Assembly: GCF_017329565.1 (NCBI RefSeq)
Contig: NZ_JAFMTT010000010.1
Reading direction: 5' to 3' (one strand)
Source of the DNA: Alicyclobacillus mali
GTDB taxonomy: Bacteria > Bacillota > Bacilli > Alicyclobacillales > Alicyclobacillaceae
DNA: 64,000 nt
The first letter of the stretch is position 1. Every line of letters begins with the position of its first letter. The position numbers were made by a program, and so were the translations under genes. The notes under the pieces were generated by a model. The model was given only the letters and a program-made list of their open reading frames with translations, was not told where the DNA came from and did no database searches. Below, in pieces: positions 33,666 through 42,595 of this stretch.

Positions 33666-34525
33666 GCAACATGATGGATGTCGAAGATGTCGATCTTGGC
33701 CATCCAGAGGATTCACTGGATGAGGCGGCTCGCAGACTCTGGCGAAAGGCGGTTGCTTTTGGAACTTGGGACCCTTCAAAAATCGATCTGTCTCAGGACA
33801 AATTGGACTATCAGCGCCTGAGCCCAGGGATGCGCGCCTATTTGGAGTCTTTCTGCGGGGCCTTCTATCACGCCGAGGAGAATGTGGCTCGGCTCTTCTG
33901 TCCTTGGATTATGTCCGTGTCTTCAACCTGGCAGCAAGCGTATTTGAGCACACAACTGGTTGAAGAGTTTAAGCACACAGATTTCTTCTCCCGGTACTTC
34001 GAAGAAGTTTTCGGGGTCTCCAGTCCAAAACGCAGACTCGCGAACCCCGTACACGACTCATTGTATGAACGCTCGCGACAATTGCTTGCCAGCCTGGAAG
34101 CCCCAGAAGGAGAGAGAGCCACGCGTCTGGTGGAAGCGTTTACGCACTATCAAGGCATCATCGAAGGTGTCCAAGCGAACGCGGGCTACCACATCTTTGT
34201 GCACGTATTTGGTAAGCACGGTCTCTTTCCCGGACTCTCCCAGGGCTTTCGAAACATTCAGCGCGACGAAGGTCGACACGTGGGGTTCGGCATGCGGGTT
34301 CTACGCCATTACGCCGAGCGGGATGCGGTGCTCGCGGCGAGAATCCGCGATATCTATCAGGCGTATTTGCCGTTCATACGTTCGAGGTACGGCCAGCCCA
34401 TCGAGGTGGACGGGGTCTGTTATGACCCACCGGTGGAGGAGCGAGGCATTGAGCGACTGATGGAAATGTATGAACGGCGCATGCGCGACATATTCGGTAC
34501 ACACTGGCAAGGAGCGTTGGAGTAG
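33662..34525 (+). CDS. R2-like ligand-binding oxidase (ferritin-like Mn/Fe protein)
   Basis: A 287-residue four-helix-bundle dimetal protein related to ribonucleotide reductase R2 but close in length and opening pattern (WRKAVAFGTWDPSKIDLSQDKLDY) to R2lox. Metal ligands visible by motif are E72, E102 with H105 (EFKH), E168, and E203 with H206 (DEGRH). V75 and Y163 occupy the places that form the Tyr-Val ether crosslink in R2lox. The GTG start at 33662 overlaps the UbiD stop (GTGA); ATG 33671 is the alternative. R2lox proteins oxidise with O2 and bind a long-chain ligand; their physiological reaction is unknown, so a hydroxylation in this pathway is only inferred. Confidence 0.8.
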   Translation: MSNMMDVEDVDLGHPEDSLDEAARRLWRKAVAFGTWDPSKIDLSQDKLDYQRLSPGMRAYLESFCGAFYHAEENVARLFCPWIMSVSSTWQQAYLSTQLVEEFKHTDFFSRYFEEVFGVSSPKRRLANPVHDSLYERSRQLLASLEAPEGERATRLVEAFTHYQGIIEGVQANAGYHIFVHVFGKHGLFPGLSQGFRNIQRDEGRHVGFGMRVLRHYAERDAVLAARIRDIYQAYLPFIRSRYGQPIEVDGVCYDPPVEERGIERLMEMYERRMRDIFGTHWQGALE

Positions 34526-34550
34526 GAATTTCACGATGAGGAGGATTTGA

Positions 34551-35864
34551 ATGTCCATTTCGACGGCTAGCCCATACGCCGTTCAACCAACACGAAAGCA
34601 AGTGGTGACGGCGACCATTGCGTCCCTTCTCGGCTGGTCTCTGGACTTGTTCGACCTGTTTGTCCTCTTATATGTTGCGCCAGACGTCGGGAAGCTGTTC
34701 TTCCCATCCAGCAATCCCACGCTTTCGCTCGCGTCTGTCTACGGCTCCTTCGCCGTCACCCTGTTAATGCGGCCGCTCGGAAGTGGGCTATTCGGATCGT
34801 TTGCCGACCGGTTCGGCCGCAAGCGCGCGATGATCACGGCGGTGGTCGGCGTGGGTATTCTAACAGCGCTCTTTGGAGCACTCCCTACGGTTCACCAGAT
34901 AGGAGCCTTGGCGCCGATTCTATTCCTATTCCTCCGCCTCTGCCAAGGGATCTGCGTTGGAGGCGTCGTCGCGTCCACGCACACCATTGGAACCGAGTCG
35001 GTGTCGCCGAAATGGCGTGGGCTGGTGTCAGGACTCATCGGCGGCGGAGGAGCGGGGATAGGCTCACTCATCGCCTCCATTGTTTATGCGATTTGGTCCT
35101 CCGTGTTTCCGGGGCCGGCATTTGACGTCTGGGGATGGAGATGCATGTTTTTCTCCGGTATCCTGAGCGGCCTCCTCGGGGTGTTTGTGTTCAACTCGCT
35201 CGAAGAGTCTCCGCTTTGGCAGCAGGCAAAACACGTGGAAGCTCAGGAGGCCCCGAAAGCGCCCGTTCGCTCGGTCTTCACGACGTACCGGCGGATCCTG
35301 TTTGTCAACCTAATGATCACGGTTGGCGGAGGAAGCGGTTATTATCTCACGTCTGGTTACCTTCCTACGTTCTTCAAAGTCGTCAACAAACCTCCGCATG
35401 CCACCGCCTCCATGGCGTTAATTGCCGCCAGTCTCGTCGTCATCCTTGCGGCTGTATTGGTGGGACATCTCAGCGAACTCGTCGGGAGAAAACCCGTGTT
35501 TTTGACAACCGGCGTGATCGCGCTTGTCGCTGTTCCATTCCTTTACCATGGAATGGCAACCACACATGCTCCGGGAGCATTGATAGCGTATGCACTGATC
35601 TTGGTCTTCCTCGGCAATGCAGCGTATGCGCCCATCGTGGCGTTCTTGAACGAGCGCTTTCCCACAAAAGTGCGCTCGACGGGTACTGGATTGTCGTGGA
35701 ATATGGGCTTTGCCGTAGGCGGAATGCTTCCAACTTTTGTGTCGTTAGCAGCGGGTACCACCTCCAACATCCCGACAGCACTCACGATTTTTCTCATGGC
35801 GGCGCTGGCCTTGTACGTAATCGGCGCACTGGTCATTCCGGAGACTCGGGGGCACTTCGAGTAA
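34551..35864 (+). CDS. MFS transporter, metabolite:H+ symporter type
   Basis: A 437-residue 12-helix transporter. GSFADRFGRKRAM after TM2 is the MFS signature, and TESVSPKWRGLVSG after TM4 and the C-terminal NERFPTKVRSTGTGLSWNMGF are typical of the MHS/aromatic-acid symporter branch (e.g. proline/betaine, dicarboxylate and benzoate carriers). GAGGAGG lies about six bases before the ATG. It lies 25 bases after the R2-like gene and 27 before the aldehyde dehydrogenase, so it is probably the uptake system for the substrate of this gene run. Confidence 0.87.
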   Translation: MSISTASPYAVQPTRKQVVTATIASLLGWSLDLFDLFVLLYVAPDVGKLFFPSSNPTLSLASVYGSFAVTLLMRPLGSGLFGSFADRFGRKRAMITAVVGVGILTALFGALPTVHQIGALAPILFLFLRLCQGICVGGVVASTHTIGTESVSPKWRGLVSGLIGGGGAGIGSLIASIVYAIWSSVFPGPAFDVWGWRCMFFSGILSGLLGVFVFNSLEESPLWQQAKHVEAQEAPKAPVRSVFTTYRRILFVNLMITVGGGSGYYLTSGYLPTFFKVVNKPPHATASMALIAASLVVILAAVLVGHLSELVGRKPVFLTTGVIALVAVPFLYHGMATTHAPGALIAYALILVFLGNAAYAPIVAFLNERFPTKVRSTGTGLSWNMGFAVGGMLPTFVSLAAGTTSNIPTALTIFLMAALALYVIGALVIPETRGHFE

Positions 35865-35891
35865 GTTGACGCCTGGCAGGAGGATTACCCA

Positions 35892-37337
35892 ATGAAGACC
35901 TATCAGAATTACATTGCAGGCACTTGGCAGTTATCGAGTTCAGGAGAGACGTGTGACTCGACTGACCCGGCGACGGGCCACCTTGTCGCCAGGACGCAGT
36001 CCTCCACGAAGGATGACGTGGAGCGGGCCGTGGCAGCGGCTCGCTCCGCTTTCCACGCTACGGATTGGGCGATGAACTCACACGCGCGATCACGGGCCCT
36101 TGCTGCGTGGGCGAATGCCATCGAGAGCAAGCAGGAGAATCTGGCACATCTCTTGTCCCACGAAAACGGCAAGCCCATCCGCGAAGCTCGCGCTGAGATC
36201 GCGAGTGCTGTCGACGCATTGCGATACAACAGCGTGATGGCTCGCAATGTATGCGGGCGAACGTTTCAACCGTCTCGCGACGCATATGGCTTTTTGATGC
36301 GGGAACCTGTCGGTGTTGTGGGAGTAATCACGCCTTGGAACTGGCCGGTTCTCCTGTTGTTGCGCGATCTTGCGCCCTGCCTTGCTGCCGGAAACGCCGC
36401 CATTATCAAACCGGCGGAACGCACGGGTGCAGTCACAGCAGCCTTGGTCGAACTTGCTGCGGATCTCGGTCTCTTTCCGCCGGGCATTCTGCAACTCGTC
36501 ACGGGCAAGGGCAGCATCGTGGGTGCTGCTCTGGTGGATCATCCCGATGTCGATATGATCGCGTTCACCGGGAGCACTGAAATCGGACAAGAACTCATGG
36601 CTAAGGCTAGCCGTTACGTGAAGAAGGTCGCTCTAGAGCTCGGGGGAAAATCCCCCAACATCTTGTTTGCTGACTGCGATCTTGAGCGCTCTGTGTCCAC
36701 CGCATGCAGGTCCGTTTTTATGACCAGCGGCCAAATCTGTATGGCTGGATCCCGACTTTTGGTAGAGGCGTCGGTGTACGAGCAAGCATTGGGGCTTGCG
36801 AAGTCTTACGCGGAGTCGCTTCGGGTCGGCATGCCGCTGGACGAATCGACAGACATGGGGCCTGTGATTTCGGAAACGCAACTAAAGGCCATTCTTGCGT
36901 TCATCGAGGAAGGGCGTCGCCGAGGCCGCGTCATCGCCGGTGGGAGGCGTCTCTCGCAGCCGCCTTACCATTGCGGCCATTTTATAGAGCCAACCGTGAT
37001 CGCGGACGTACCCGTCGATTGTTCGGTGGTGCAAGAGGAAATCTTCGGGCCTGTGCTGGTTGTGGAGAAGTTTGAATCGGAAGAGGAAGCGATTCGCCTT
37101 GCGAATGCCACGCGCTACGGGCTGGTGGCAGGCATTTGGACGAAGGATTTAGATCGGGCTTTCCGGGTGGCCCGTGATCTGCAAGCTGGGACCGTATGGT
37201 TGAACGGCTATAACCGGAATTACGCGGAGGCAGAGTCCGGCGGCTACAAGATGAGTGGGCTCGGCCGTTCTCGGGGTATCGAGGGGTTGTACGAGTTCAC
37301 CGAATTGAAGCATATTCACCTCACGCTGGACGTGTGA
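35892..37337 (+). CDS. NAD(P)-dependent aldehyde dehydrogenase
   Basis: A 481-residue ALDH. Motifs in order: PVGVVGVITPWNWPVLL near residue 140, FTGSTEIGQ (Rossmann), LELGGKSPN with the general-base Glu near 249, and SGQICMAGSR with the catalytic Cys near 282. EEIFGPVLVVE lies near the C-terminus. CAGGAGG precedes the ATG. It oxidises an aldehyde to the acid, paired with the iron alcohol dehydrogenase 18 bases downstream and an acyl-CoA ligase next. This trio would take an alcohol to an acyl-CoA. Confidence 0.92.
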   Translation: MKTYQNYIAGTWQLSSSGETCDSTDPATGHLVARTQSSTKDDVERAVAAARSAFHATDWAMNSHARSRALAAWANAIESKQENLAHLLSHENGKPIREARAEIASAVDALRYNSVMARNVCGRTFQPSRDAYGFLMREPVGVVGVITPWNWPVLLLLRDLAPCLAAGNAAIIKPAERTGAVTAALVELAADLGLFPPGILQLVTGKGSIVGAALVDHPDVDMIAFTGSTEIGQELMAKASRYVKKVALELGGKSPNILFADCDLERSVSTACRSVFMTSGQICMAGSRLLVEASVYEQALGLAKSYAESLRVGMPLDESTDMGPVISETQLKAILAFIEEGRRRGRVIAGGRRLSQPPYHCGHFIEPTVIADVPVDCSVVQEEIFGPVLVVEKFESEEEAIRLANATRYGLVAGIWTKDLDRAFRVARDLQAGTVWLNGYNRNYAEAESGGYKMSGLGRSRGIEGLYEFTELKHIHLTLDV

Positions 37338-37355
37338 GCTAATGGAGATGAGCCT

Positions 37356-38498
37356 ATGGCATACGGAATTCACATCCCAACACGCGTGACATTTGGTGAG
37401 GGCGTCACCCAACAATTGCCTCGTGTGCTGCGCGAGATGAGGGCTTCACGGGCGATGGTCGTAACGGATCCCGGCCTCATGCAGTCTGGTGTCGCGAGCC
37501 AAGTGGAGACCTTGGCGCGTGAGGCGTGTCATGATGTGTATGTCTACGCGGATGTGGAGCCCGATCCAAGCGTGGAGACAGTTCATCGCGTGGCCTCCCT
37601 GTGCTGCGAAGCAAGAGTGGAAGTGTTGTTGGCCGTCGGCGGGGGGTCCGCGATCGACGTCGCGAAGGGGGCTCGTGTTGTGGCAGAGCTCGGAGGCGAC
37701 CTTCGCAGGTTCGCTGGGATCCGCGCGGAGATGATTCCGGGACCGCTTCGCATGCGATTGTGCGCCATTCCGACCACCGCTGGAACTGGTAGCGAGGTGA
37801 CTTTCTTTGGCGTGTACTCCGACTGGGAGCATCAGGTGAAGGTCACGGTTACAAGCCCGTATCTCGCGGCGGATGTGGCGCTGGTGGATCCGCTGCTCAC
37901 TCACAGTGTCCCGCCTAAAGTGACTGCCGCGAGTGGGATCGACGTGTTGGCGCACGCCTTGGAGGCGTACGTATCGCGGCAAGCGACGCCTTTTTCGGAT
38001 GCGCTTGCGGAACGGGCGATGGACTTTGTGGGGGCGAACCTAGTTCGGGCTGTCGTGGACGGAACGGATGCGTGGGCGCGCCGGGCCATGGCGGAGGCAA
38101 GCCTCTATGCAGGAATTGCGTTCAATCACGCGTATCTTGGACTGACCCACGCTATCGCGGCCGCAGTATCGGGGCATGCGCATGTGCCGCACGGGGTTGC
38201 GATCGGAATCTGCCTGCCAGCTGTGATTCGATATAACGCACAGGTGTGTGTTGAAAAGTATCGTCGCGCGGCAGACATTCTCATGGAAGGCGAGAGAATC
38301 GGAGGTGGTGATGCGGCCGAGATCGTCGAACGACTTGCTCGCGCCATAGGGCTGCCCTCGAGGCTGCGCGACGTTGGAGTGACCAAGGACGCGTTGGGGA
38401 GTATCGCGCGTCAAACCCTGTCGAGCGTCCAGTTGAGCCACAATCCCCGCCCGGCGAGCGAGCGGGATGTTCTGAGTTTGGTGGAGTCTCTCTGGTGA
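37356..38498 (+). CDS. Iron-containing alcohol dehydrogenase
   Basis: A 380-residue group III alcohol dehydrogenase. VLLAVGGGSAIDVAKGARV is the NAD(P)-binding segment; the metal-binding part has SGIDVLAHALEAYV and FNHAYLGLTHAIAAAVSGHAHVPHGVA, carrying the His ligands. Maleylacetate reductases belong to the same superfamily, but the Asp-His-His metal set here favours an Fe2+ alcohol dehydrogenase. It is preceded by GGAGATGAG. It sits between aldehyde dehydrogenase and acyl-CoA ligase genes in one transcriptional run. Confidence 0.87.
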   Translation: MAYGIHIPTRVTFGEGVTQQLPRVLREMRASRAMVVTDPGLMQSGVASQVETLAREACHDVYVYADVEPDPSVETVHRVASLCCEARVEVLLAVGGGSAIDVAKGARVVAELGGDLRRFAGIRAEMIPGPLRMRLCAIPTTAGTGSEVTFFGVYSDWEHQVKVTVTSPYLAADVALVDPLLTHSVPPKVTAASGIDVLAHALEAYVSRQATPFSDALAERAMDFVGANLVRAVVDGTDAWARRAMAEASLYAGIAFNHAYLGLTHAIAAAVSGHAHVPHGVAIGICLPAVIRYNAQVCVEKYRRAADILMEGERIGGGDAAEIVERLARAIGLPSRLRDVGVTKDALGSIARQTLSSVQLSHNPRPASERDVLSLVESLW

Positions 38499-38513
38499 TG
38501 GAGGCGGTGCGCG

Positions 38514-40031
38514 GTGAATCTGGCGCGCATGTTTGAGATGGCGGCGGCGAGGGAGCCTCAGGCCATCGCGCTCATTGAGGGCGATCACGCCCTGAGCTAC
38601 CGTGATCTGCATGCAGCGGTGAACCGCGTCGCTCACGCGCTGCACAAGCTTGGTGTCCGGCGGCGAGATCGCGTGATAGCCCTGATGAAAAATCGGCAAC
38701 AGACCGTGATACTTTTCTGGGCCGTGCAGAAGCTCGGTGCCGTGTTCGTGCCTCTCAACTATCATATGGCACCCGGAGATCTGGAACGCTGCATTCTGGA
38801 TGTAGAACCGAAGCTCATCTGTTTCGAGCGCGCCACGAGGAACGCTCTGAGATATATTAATCTTCTTGAAAAACCTATTTATGTAAGTCTTGACCCGGAT
38901 GATGGTGACGTCACGTGGGGCGAACTTGTGCGCAACGGAACACCTTCGTTTGACGCTGTTCCGATCGAGGATGACGATCCGGCCGTCATGCTTTATACGT
39001 CTGGAACCTCAGGCCATCCAAAAGGCGTGCCAAAATCGCATAAGAGTGAATACGTGTCCACCATGTCACAGATCATTCAGAATCGATATGATCGATCTGA
39101 TGTCATGCTCGGGATGATGCCCCTCTATCACACCATGGGTATCCATTCATATCTGGCAATGGCCTTTCTGAACGGCAGATACATCGTCATTCATGATGTG
39201 ACTGAGGAATCTCTTGCTGATACGCTTCACTTCCATCCTGTCACGTGCTTGTACGCGATGCCGGCGATGTATCGATACATTCTGCAATCGCGCCGAGTGG
39301 ATCCGGATCGTCTCCGTCAAATCCAGAAGATCGGATACGCGGGAGCTCCAATGTCTGAAACGCTCATCTACACGTGTTTCGAGGTGTTTCAGCCCGAGGT
39401 GTTTCTCAACCACTACGGAAGCACCGAAATTCACACTTTCACGACCTGCTCGTATTTGCGTGAGAAGCCAGGGTGTGCGGGCAGGCCTGGGATCAATCAG
39501 CTTGTTCGCGTCGTCACGCTTCGCCCTGAAGCCTCCCCGGATGACGAGGTTGAGCCGGGCGATGTCGGACAGGTGATCGCGTACATGGCATCTCCGGAAG
39601 CATTTAAGGGCTACTGGAATCGGCCGGATTTAACCCGTCAGGCTATTCGCGATGGATGGTACTACACAGGAGATCTCGGCATGCGCGATCCCGACGGCGA
39701 CCTCTATATCGTCGGCCGGACCGACGACGTTGTGGTTTCGGGCCTGGATCGCGTGTGGCCTGGAAAAGTTGAACACGTGTTGGAACATCATCCGGATGTG
39801 CAGGAAGTCGCGGTGGTTGGGCAACGGGACGACCAACTGGGCCACATCGTGACGGCGTTCGTCGTCTCGCGCCGCAAAGAAGTCACTCCCTTTGAATTGG
39901 ACCGATTTTGTCAAAAAGACGGTCGCCTGTCGGAATTTGAGCGACCGCGGAAATACGTCTTTGTCGACAGCCTTCCGAGGGACGGGTCCGGCAAAGTAGT
40001 CCGGCGTGCTCTTGTCGAATGGAGCGACTGA
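38514..40031 (+). CDS. AMP-forming acyl-CoA ligase
   Basis: A 505-residue adenylate-forming enzyme. Motifs: LYTSGTSGHPKGVPKSH (P-loop) near residue 160, GYAGAPMSE, NHYGSTEIHTF, YYTGDLGMRDPDGDLYIVGRTDD and the C-terminal catalytic-lysine segment DGSGKVVRRAL. The GTG at 38514 has GGAGG nine bases upstream. It activates a carboxylic acid with ATP and CoA. Substrate unknown; close packing with the UbiD, aldehyde dehydrogenase and alcohol dehydrogenase genes suggests an acid made or used in that pathway. Confidence 0.9.
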   Translation: MNLARMFEMAAAREPQAIALIEGDHALSYRDLHAAVNRVAHALHKLGVRRRDRVIALMKNRQQTVILFWAVQKLGAVFVPLNYHMAPGDLERCILDVEPKLICFERATRNALRYINLLEKPIYVSLDPDDGDVTWGELVRNGTPSFDAVPIEDDDPAVMLYTSGTSGHPKGVPKSHKSEYVSTMSQIIQNRYDRSDVMLGMMPLYHTMGIHSYLAMAFLNGRYIVIHDVTEESLADTLHFHPVTCLYAMPAMYRYILQSRRVDPDRLRQIQKIGYAGAPMSETLIYTCFEVFQPEVFLNHYGSTEIHTFTTCSYLREKPGCAGRPGINQLVRVVTLRPEASPDDEVEPGDVGQVIAYMASPEAFKGYWNRPDLTRQAIRDGWYYTGDLGMRDPDGDLYIVGRTDDVVVSGLDRVWPGKVEHVLEHHPDVQEVAVVGQRDDQLGHIVTAFVVSRRKEVTPFELDRFCQKDGRLSEFERPRKYVFVDSLPRDGSGKVVRRALVEWSD

Positions 40032-40062
40032 CCTTGAAAAGCGATTCGAGGAGGGATGCGCG

Positions 40063-40875
40063 ATGTGTGACGTGCTGATTGTTGACGAAGATTTGGCGGC
40101 ACGCCAGCATGTGCGGGGGCTTTTGTCTTCGGGTGAATATCAGTATCTTCGCGTCACCGAAGCCGACAGTACCGCACGCGCCCTCCCGATCGTGCGGCAG
40201 CATCACCCTTTTTTGGTTCTGTATGATCCGGCTGTGACTGATGCGAGCGGTCTCGACTTTGGCCGCAAAATCAAAGAGCACGATCCACTGATTCACGTAG
40301 TGGTCCATAGTCAGTTGAAAATGTTCGAACTGGTGTGCCAAGCTATCAACCACGGCTTCGACGGCTATCTCCTCAAGCCCGTCATTCGCGAGGATCTGTA
40401 TCACATTTTCGGGCGGCTGATTCAGAACGATCTGCGCCACTCACTTCACCAAGGTGCCAAGCGCGCTCTGGTGGCGCGGCAGGAATCGCCGGCCGATCTC
40501 GGTAACCCTATTGAAAGCGCCATTGCCTACATTGAGGAACACTTCCATGAGCCCATTTCCCTTCAGGAGGTGGCGGAACGCGTCTACCTCAGCCCTTCCT
40601 ATTTCAGCCGTCTCTTCAAGTCTGAAGTTGGCACGACATTTATCGATTATCTGACCCAGTATCGAATTCAAAAATCCAAGATGTTACTCCGCGTGACATC
40701 GTTGCCTATCGAGATCATCGCGAATAACACGGGATTTTCAAATTCCAGTTATTTCTCAACCACTTTCAAGCGGATCGTGGGCCGAACACCGAGTGAGTAC
40801 CGTGCCATGATGAGTGCGCTCAAGGAGCGTTCCGACGCGGAACCTGCTCAAGAAAACAAAACTGAGCGCGAATGA
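40063..40875 (+). CDS. AraC-type response regulator
   Basis: A 270-residue regulator. Residues 1-120 are a receiver domain (VLIVDEDLAAR acidic pocket; LVLYDPAVTDASG with the phospho-acceptor Asp; LLKPV with the switch Lys). The last 100 residues are an AraC-type double helix-turn-helix (SLQEVAERVYLSPSYFSRLFKSEVGTTFIDYLTQYRIQ and IEIIANNTGFSNSSYFSTTFKRIVGRTPSEYR). The ATG at 40063 follows GAGGAGGGA. No histidine kinase is next to it, so the partner is elsewhere, or control is kinase-free. It sits at the join between the catabolic half and the nickel-pincer half of the gene run and may control both. Confidence 0.87.
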   Translation: MCDVLIVDEDLAARQHVRGLLSSGEYQYLRVTEADSTARALPIVRQHHPFLVLYDPAVTDASGLDFGRKIKEHDPLIHVVVHSQLKMFELVCQAINHGFDGYLLKPVIREDLYHIFGRLIQNDLRHSLHQGAKRALVARQESPADLGNPIESAIAYIEEHFHEPISLQEVAERVYLSPSYFSRLFKSEVGTTFIDYLTQYRIQKSKMLLRVTSLPIEIIANNTGFSNSSYFSTTFKRIVGRTPSEYRAMMSALKERSDAEPAQENKTERE

Positions 40876-40973
40876 ATCCCGAAAGGTGCGGTGCAGGCCG
40901 ACGATACAATGAAGGTGAAGTCTGAAAGCGTTTCCTCGGGGTGAAAGCATCGAGGCAGAGGAGAGCGAGCGGC

Positions 40974-41816
40974 ATGGAGGACATTCGTAAGAAATATGAG
41001 AACCTGCTGGCTGCAATTCGCGAGATGGGCCGCGTGGTGGTGGCCTTCTCCGGCGGAGTCGACAGCACGTTTCTCCTGAAGGCGGCGCTTGACGCGCTCG
41101 GCCGCGACCATGTGCTCGCAGTCACGGCGGACTCTGAGACGTATCCCGCGCGCGAACGAAATGAGGCGATTCAGGTTGCCCAGAAATTAGGAGCGCCGCA
41201 CGAAATCATGGAGACGAGTGAACTTAACATTCCTGGATATGTTGAGAATCCTTCAAATCGTTGCTTTTTTTGTAAGAAAAACCTTTTCGATCACCTCTGG
41301 GCTCTCGCGTCCAAGCGAGGATTCCCTCATGTTGTGTTCGGGGCCATTGCGGACGACTTGGGCGATTATCGTCCAGGGCTTCAGGCTGCAAAGAAACTCG
41401 GGGTGAGGGCCCCGTTGCTGGAGTGTGGATTGACCAAACGGGAGATCCGTCAGCTGTCGTACGAGATGGGCTTGCCGACATGGGATAAACCCTCGTTTGC
41501 GTGCCTGTCGTCGAGGATCCCGTATGGCGAGAGGATCACGCGCGAGAAACTTCAGAAAATCGATCAAGCGGAGTCGTTCCTTCGCGATCTCGGGTTTCGC
41601 CAGGTGCGCGCTCGCCAACACGGTGAGTCTATGGTGCGTATCGAGGTGCCGCCGGAAGACATCCCCGGATTGGTTGGAGTGAGAGAATTGGTGCTGGCCA
41701 AGTTGAAGGAGATTGGTTATTCGTATGTGAGTGTTGATTTAGAAGGCTATCGAACTGGCAGTGGAAATGAAGTGTTGGGAACTCGGCTTTATAAGTCAAC
41801 ATCACAGGTGGGATAA
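40974..41816 (+). CDS. larE: LarE, sulfur-inserting enzyme for nickel-pincer cofactor
   Basis: A 280-residue PP-loop enzyme. SGGVDST at 26-32 is the ATP-pyrophosphatase loop. C177 (FACLSSR) matches the sulphur-donor Cys176 of Lactiplantibacillus LarE. In addition C97 and C100 (RCFFC) make a C-x2-C...C set as in LarE proteins carrying a [4Fe-4S] cluster, so sulphur may come from a cluster and not by sacrifice of a cysteine. ATG 40974 (GAGGAGAG about eight bases upstream) is preferred over GTG 40941. A 98-base gap separates it from the regulator and holds a lone TACAAT (40905). It begins the NPN cofactor block. Confidence 0.93.
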   Translation: MEDIRKKYENLLAAIREMGRVVVAFSGGVDSTFLLKAALDALGRDHVLAVTADSETYPARERNEAIQVAQKLGAPHEIMETSELNIPGYVENPSNRCFFCKKNLFDHLWALASKRGFPHVVFGAIADDLGDYRPGLQAAKKLGVRAPLLECGLTKREIRQLSYEMGLPTWDKPSFACLSSRIPYGERITREKLQKIDQAESFLRDLGFRQVRARQHGESMVRIEVPPEDIPGLVGVRELVLAKLKEIGYSYVSVDLEGYRTGSGNEVLGTRLYKSTSQVG

Positions 41817-41824
41817 GGGAAGTC

Positions 41825-42595
41825 ATGTCATCGACCAGGGAAATTTTAGAGCGCGTGCAAGCGGGACTGCTGTCTGCGGAAGATGCGTTGAATCAGTTGC
41901 GTGGAAGTGCGGTTGAAGACCTTGGTTATGCTCGCATAGATCACGATCGCGTTCGCCGACGCGGGTTTGCGGAAGTCGTGTATTGCGAAGGTAAGACACC
42001 GGAGCAGTCCGCCGAGATCCTAGCTCGCCTAGCGGCACGCGGGGAGTCAAATGTGCTCGGAACACGGGCCGACGTAGAGACGTTTGAGCTCGTGAGGCAC
42101 ATGGTGCCAGACGCCGAATACCATCCCGTGCCTAGAGCTATTGTGGTGCGGCGAGGTTCGGAACGGCAGATTGGATCGGTGATGGTGTTGGCAGCTGGAA
42201 CGTCGGACCTTCGAGTTGCCGAGGAAGCCGCGCTCACAGCGAGCGTCATGGGAAGCCGCGTAGAACGCGTGTACGATGTCGGCGTGGCAGGTCTTCATCG
42301 CTTGCTCCGCGAGATCCACCGCATTCGCCAGGCGAGGGTCGTGATCGTCGTGGCGGGGATGGAAGGAGCCCTGATGAGTGTCGTTGCTGGTTTGATCGAC
42401 AAACCAGTCATTGGCGTGCCGACAAGTGTGGGCTATGGTGCGCAGTTGCAAGGGCTCACACCCATGCTGAGCATGTTGACCTCGTGCGTACCAGGGTCCT
42501 CGGTTGTCAACATCGATAACGGCTTTGGCGCGGGTTACTTGGCACACATGATTAACGAGCTTGGGGAGGGCGTCCATGGGCATCGCGAAGATTGA
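41825..42595 (+). CDS. larB: LarB, nicotinate adenine dinucleotide carboxylase/hydrolase
   Basis: A 256-residue LarB with a PurE-like C-terminal domain. The catalytic cysteine motif LTSCVPGSSVVNIDNGFGAG puts Cys at residue 221, the same number as in Lactiplantibacillus LarB. VGYGAQLQGLTPML and VAGMEGALMSVVAGLIDKPVIGVPTS complete the PurE-like core. It carboxylates C5 of the pyridinium ring of NaAD and releases AMP, giving pyridinium-3,5-biscarboxylic acid mononucleotide. It lies eight bases after larE and overlaps larC1 by 20 bases. Confidence 0.95.
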   Translation: MSSTREILERVQAGLLSAEDALNQLRGSAVEDLGYARIDHDRVRRRGFAEVVYCEGKTPEQSAEILARLAARGESNVLGTRADVETFELVRHMVPDAEYHPVPRAIVVRRGSERQIGSVMVLAAGTSDLRVAEEAALTASVMGSRVERVYDVGVAGLHRLLREIHRIRQARVVIVVAGMEGALMSVVAGLIDKPVIGVPTSVGYGAQLQGLTPMLSMLTSCVPGSSVVNIDNGFGAGYLAHMINELGEGVHGHRED

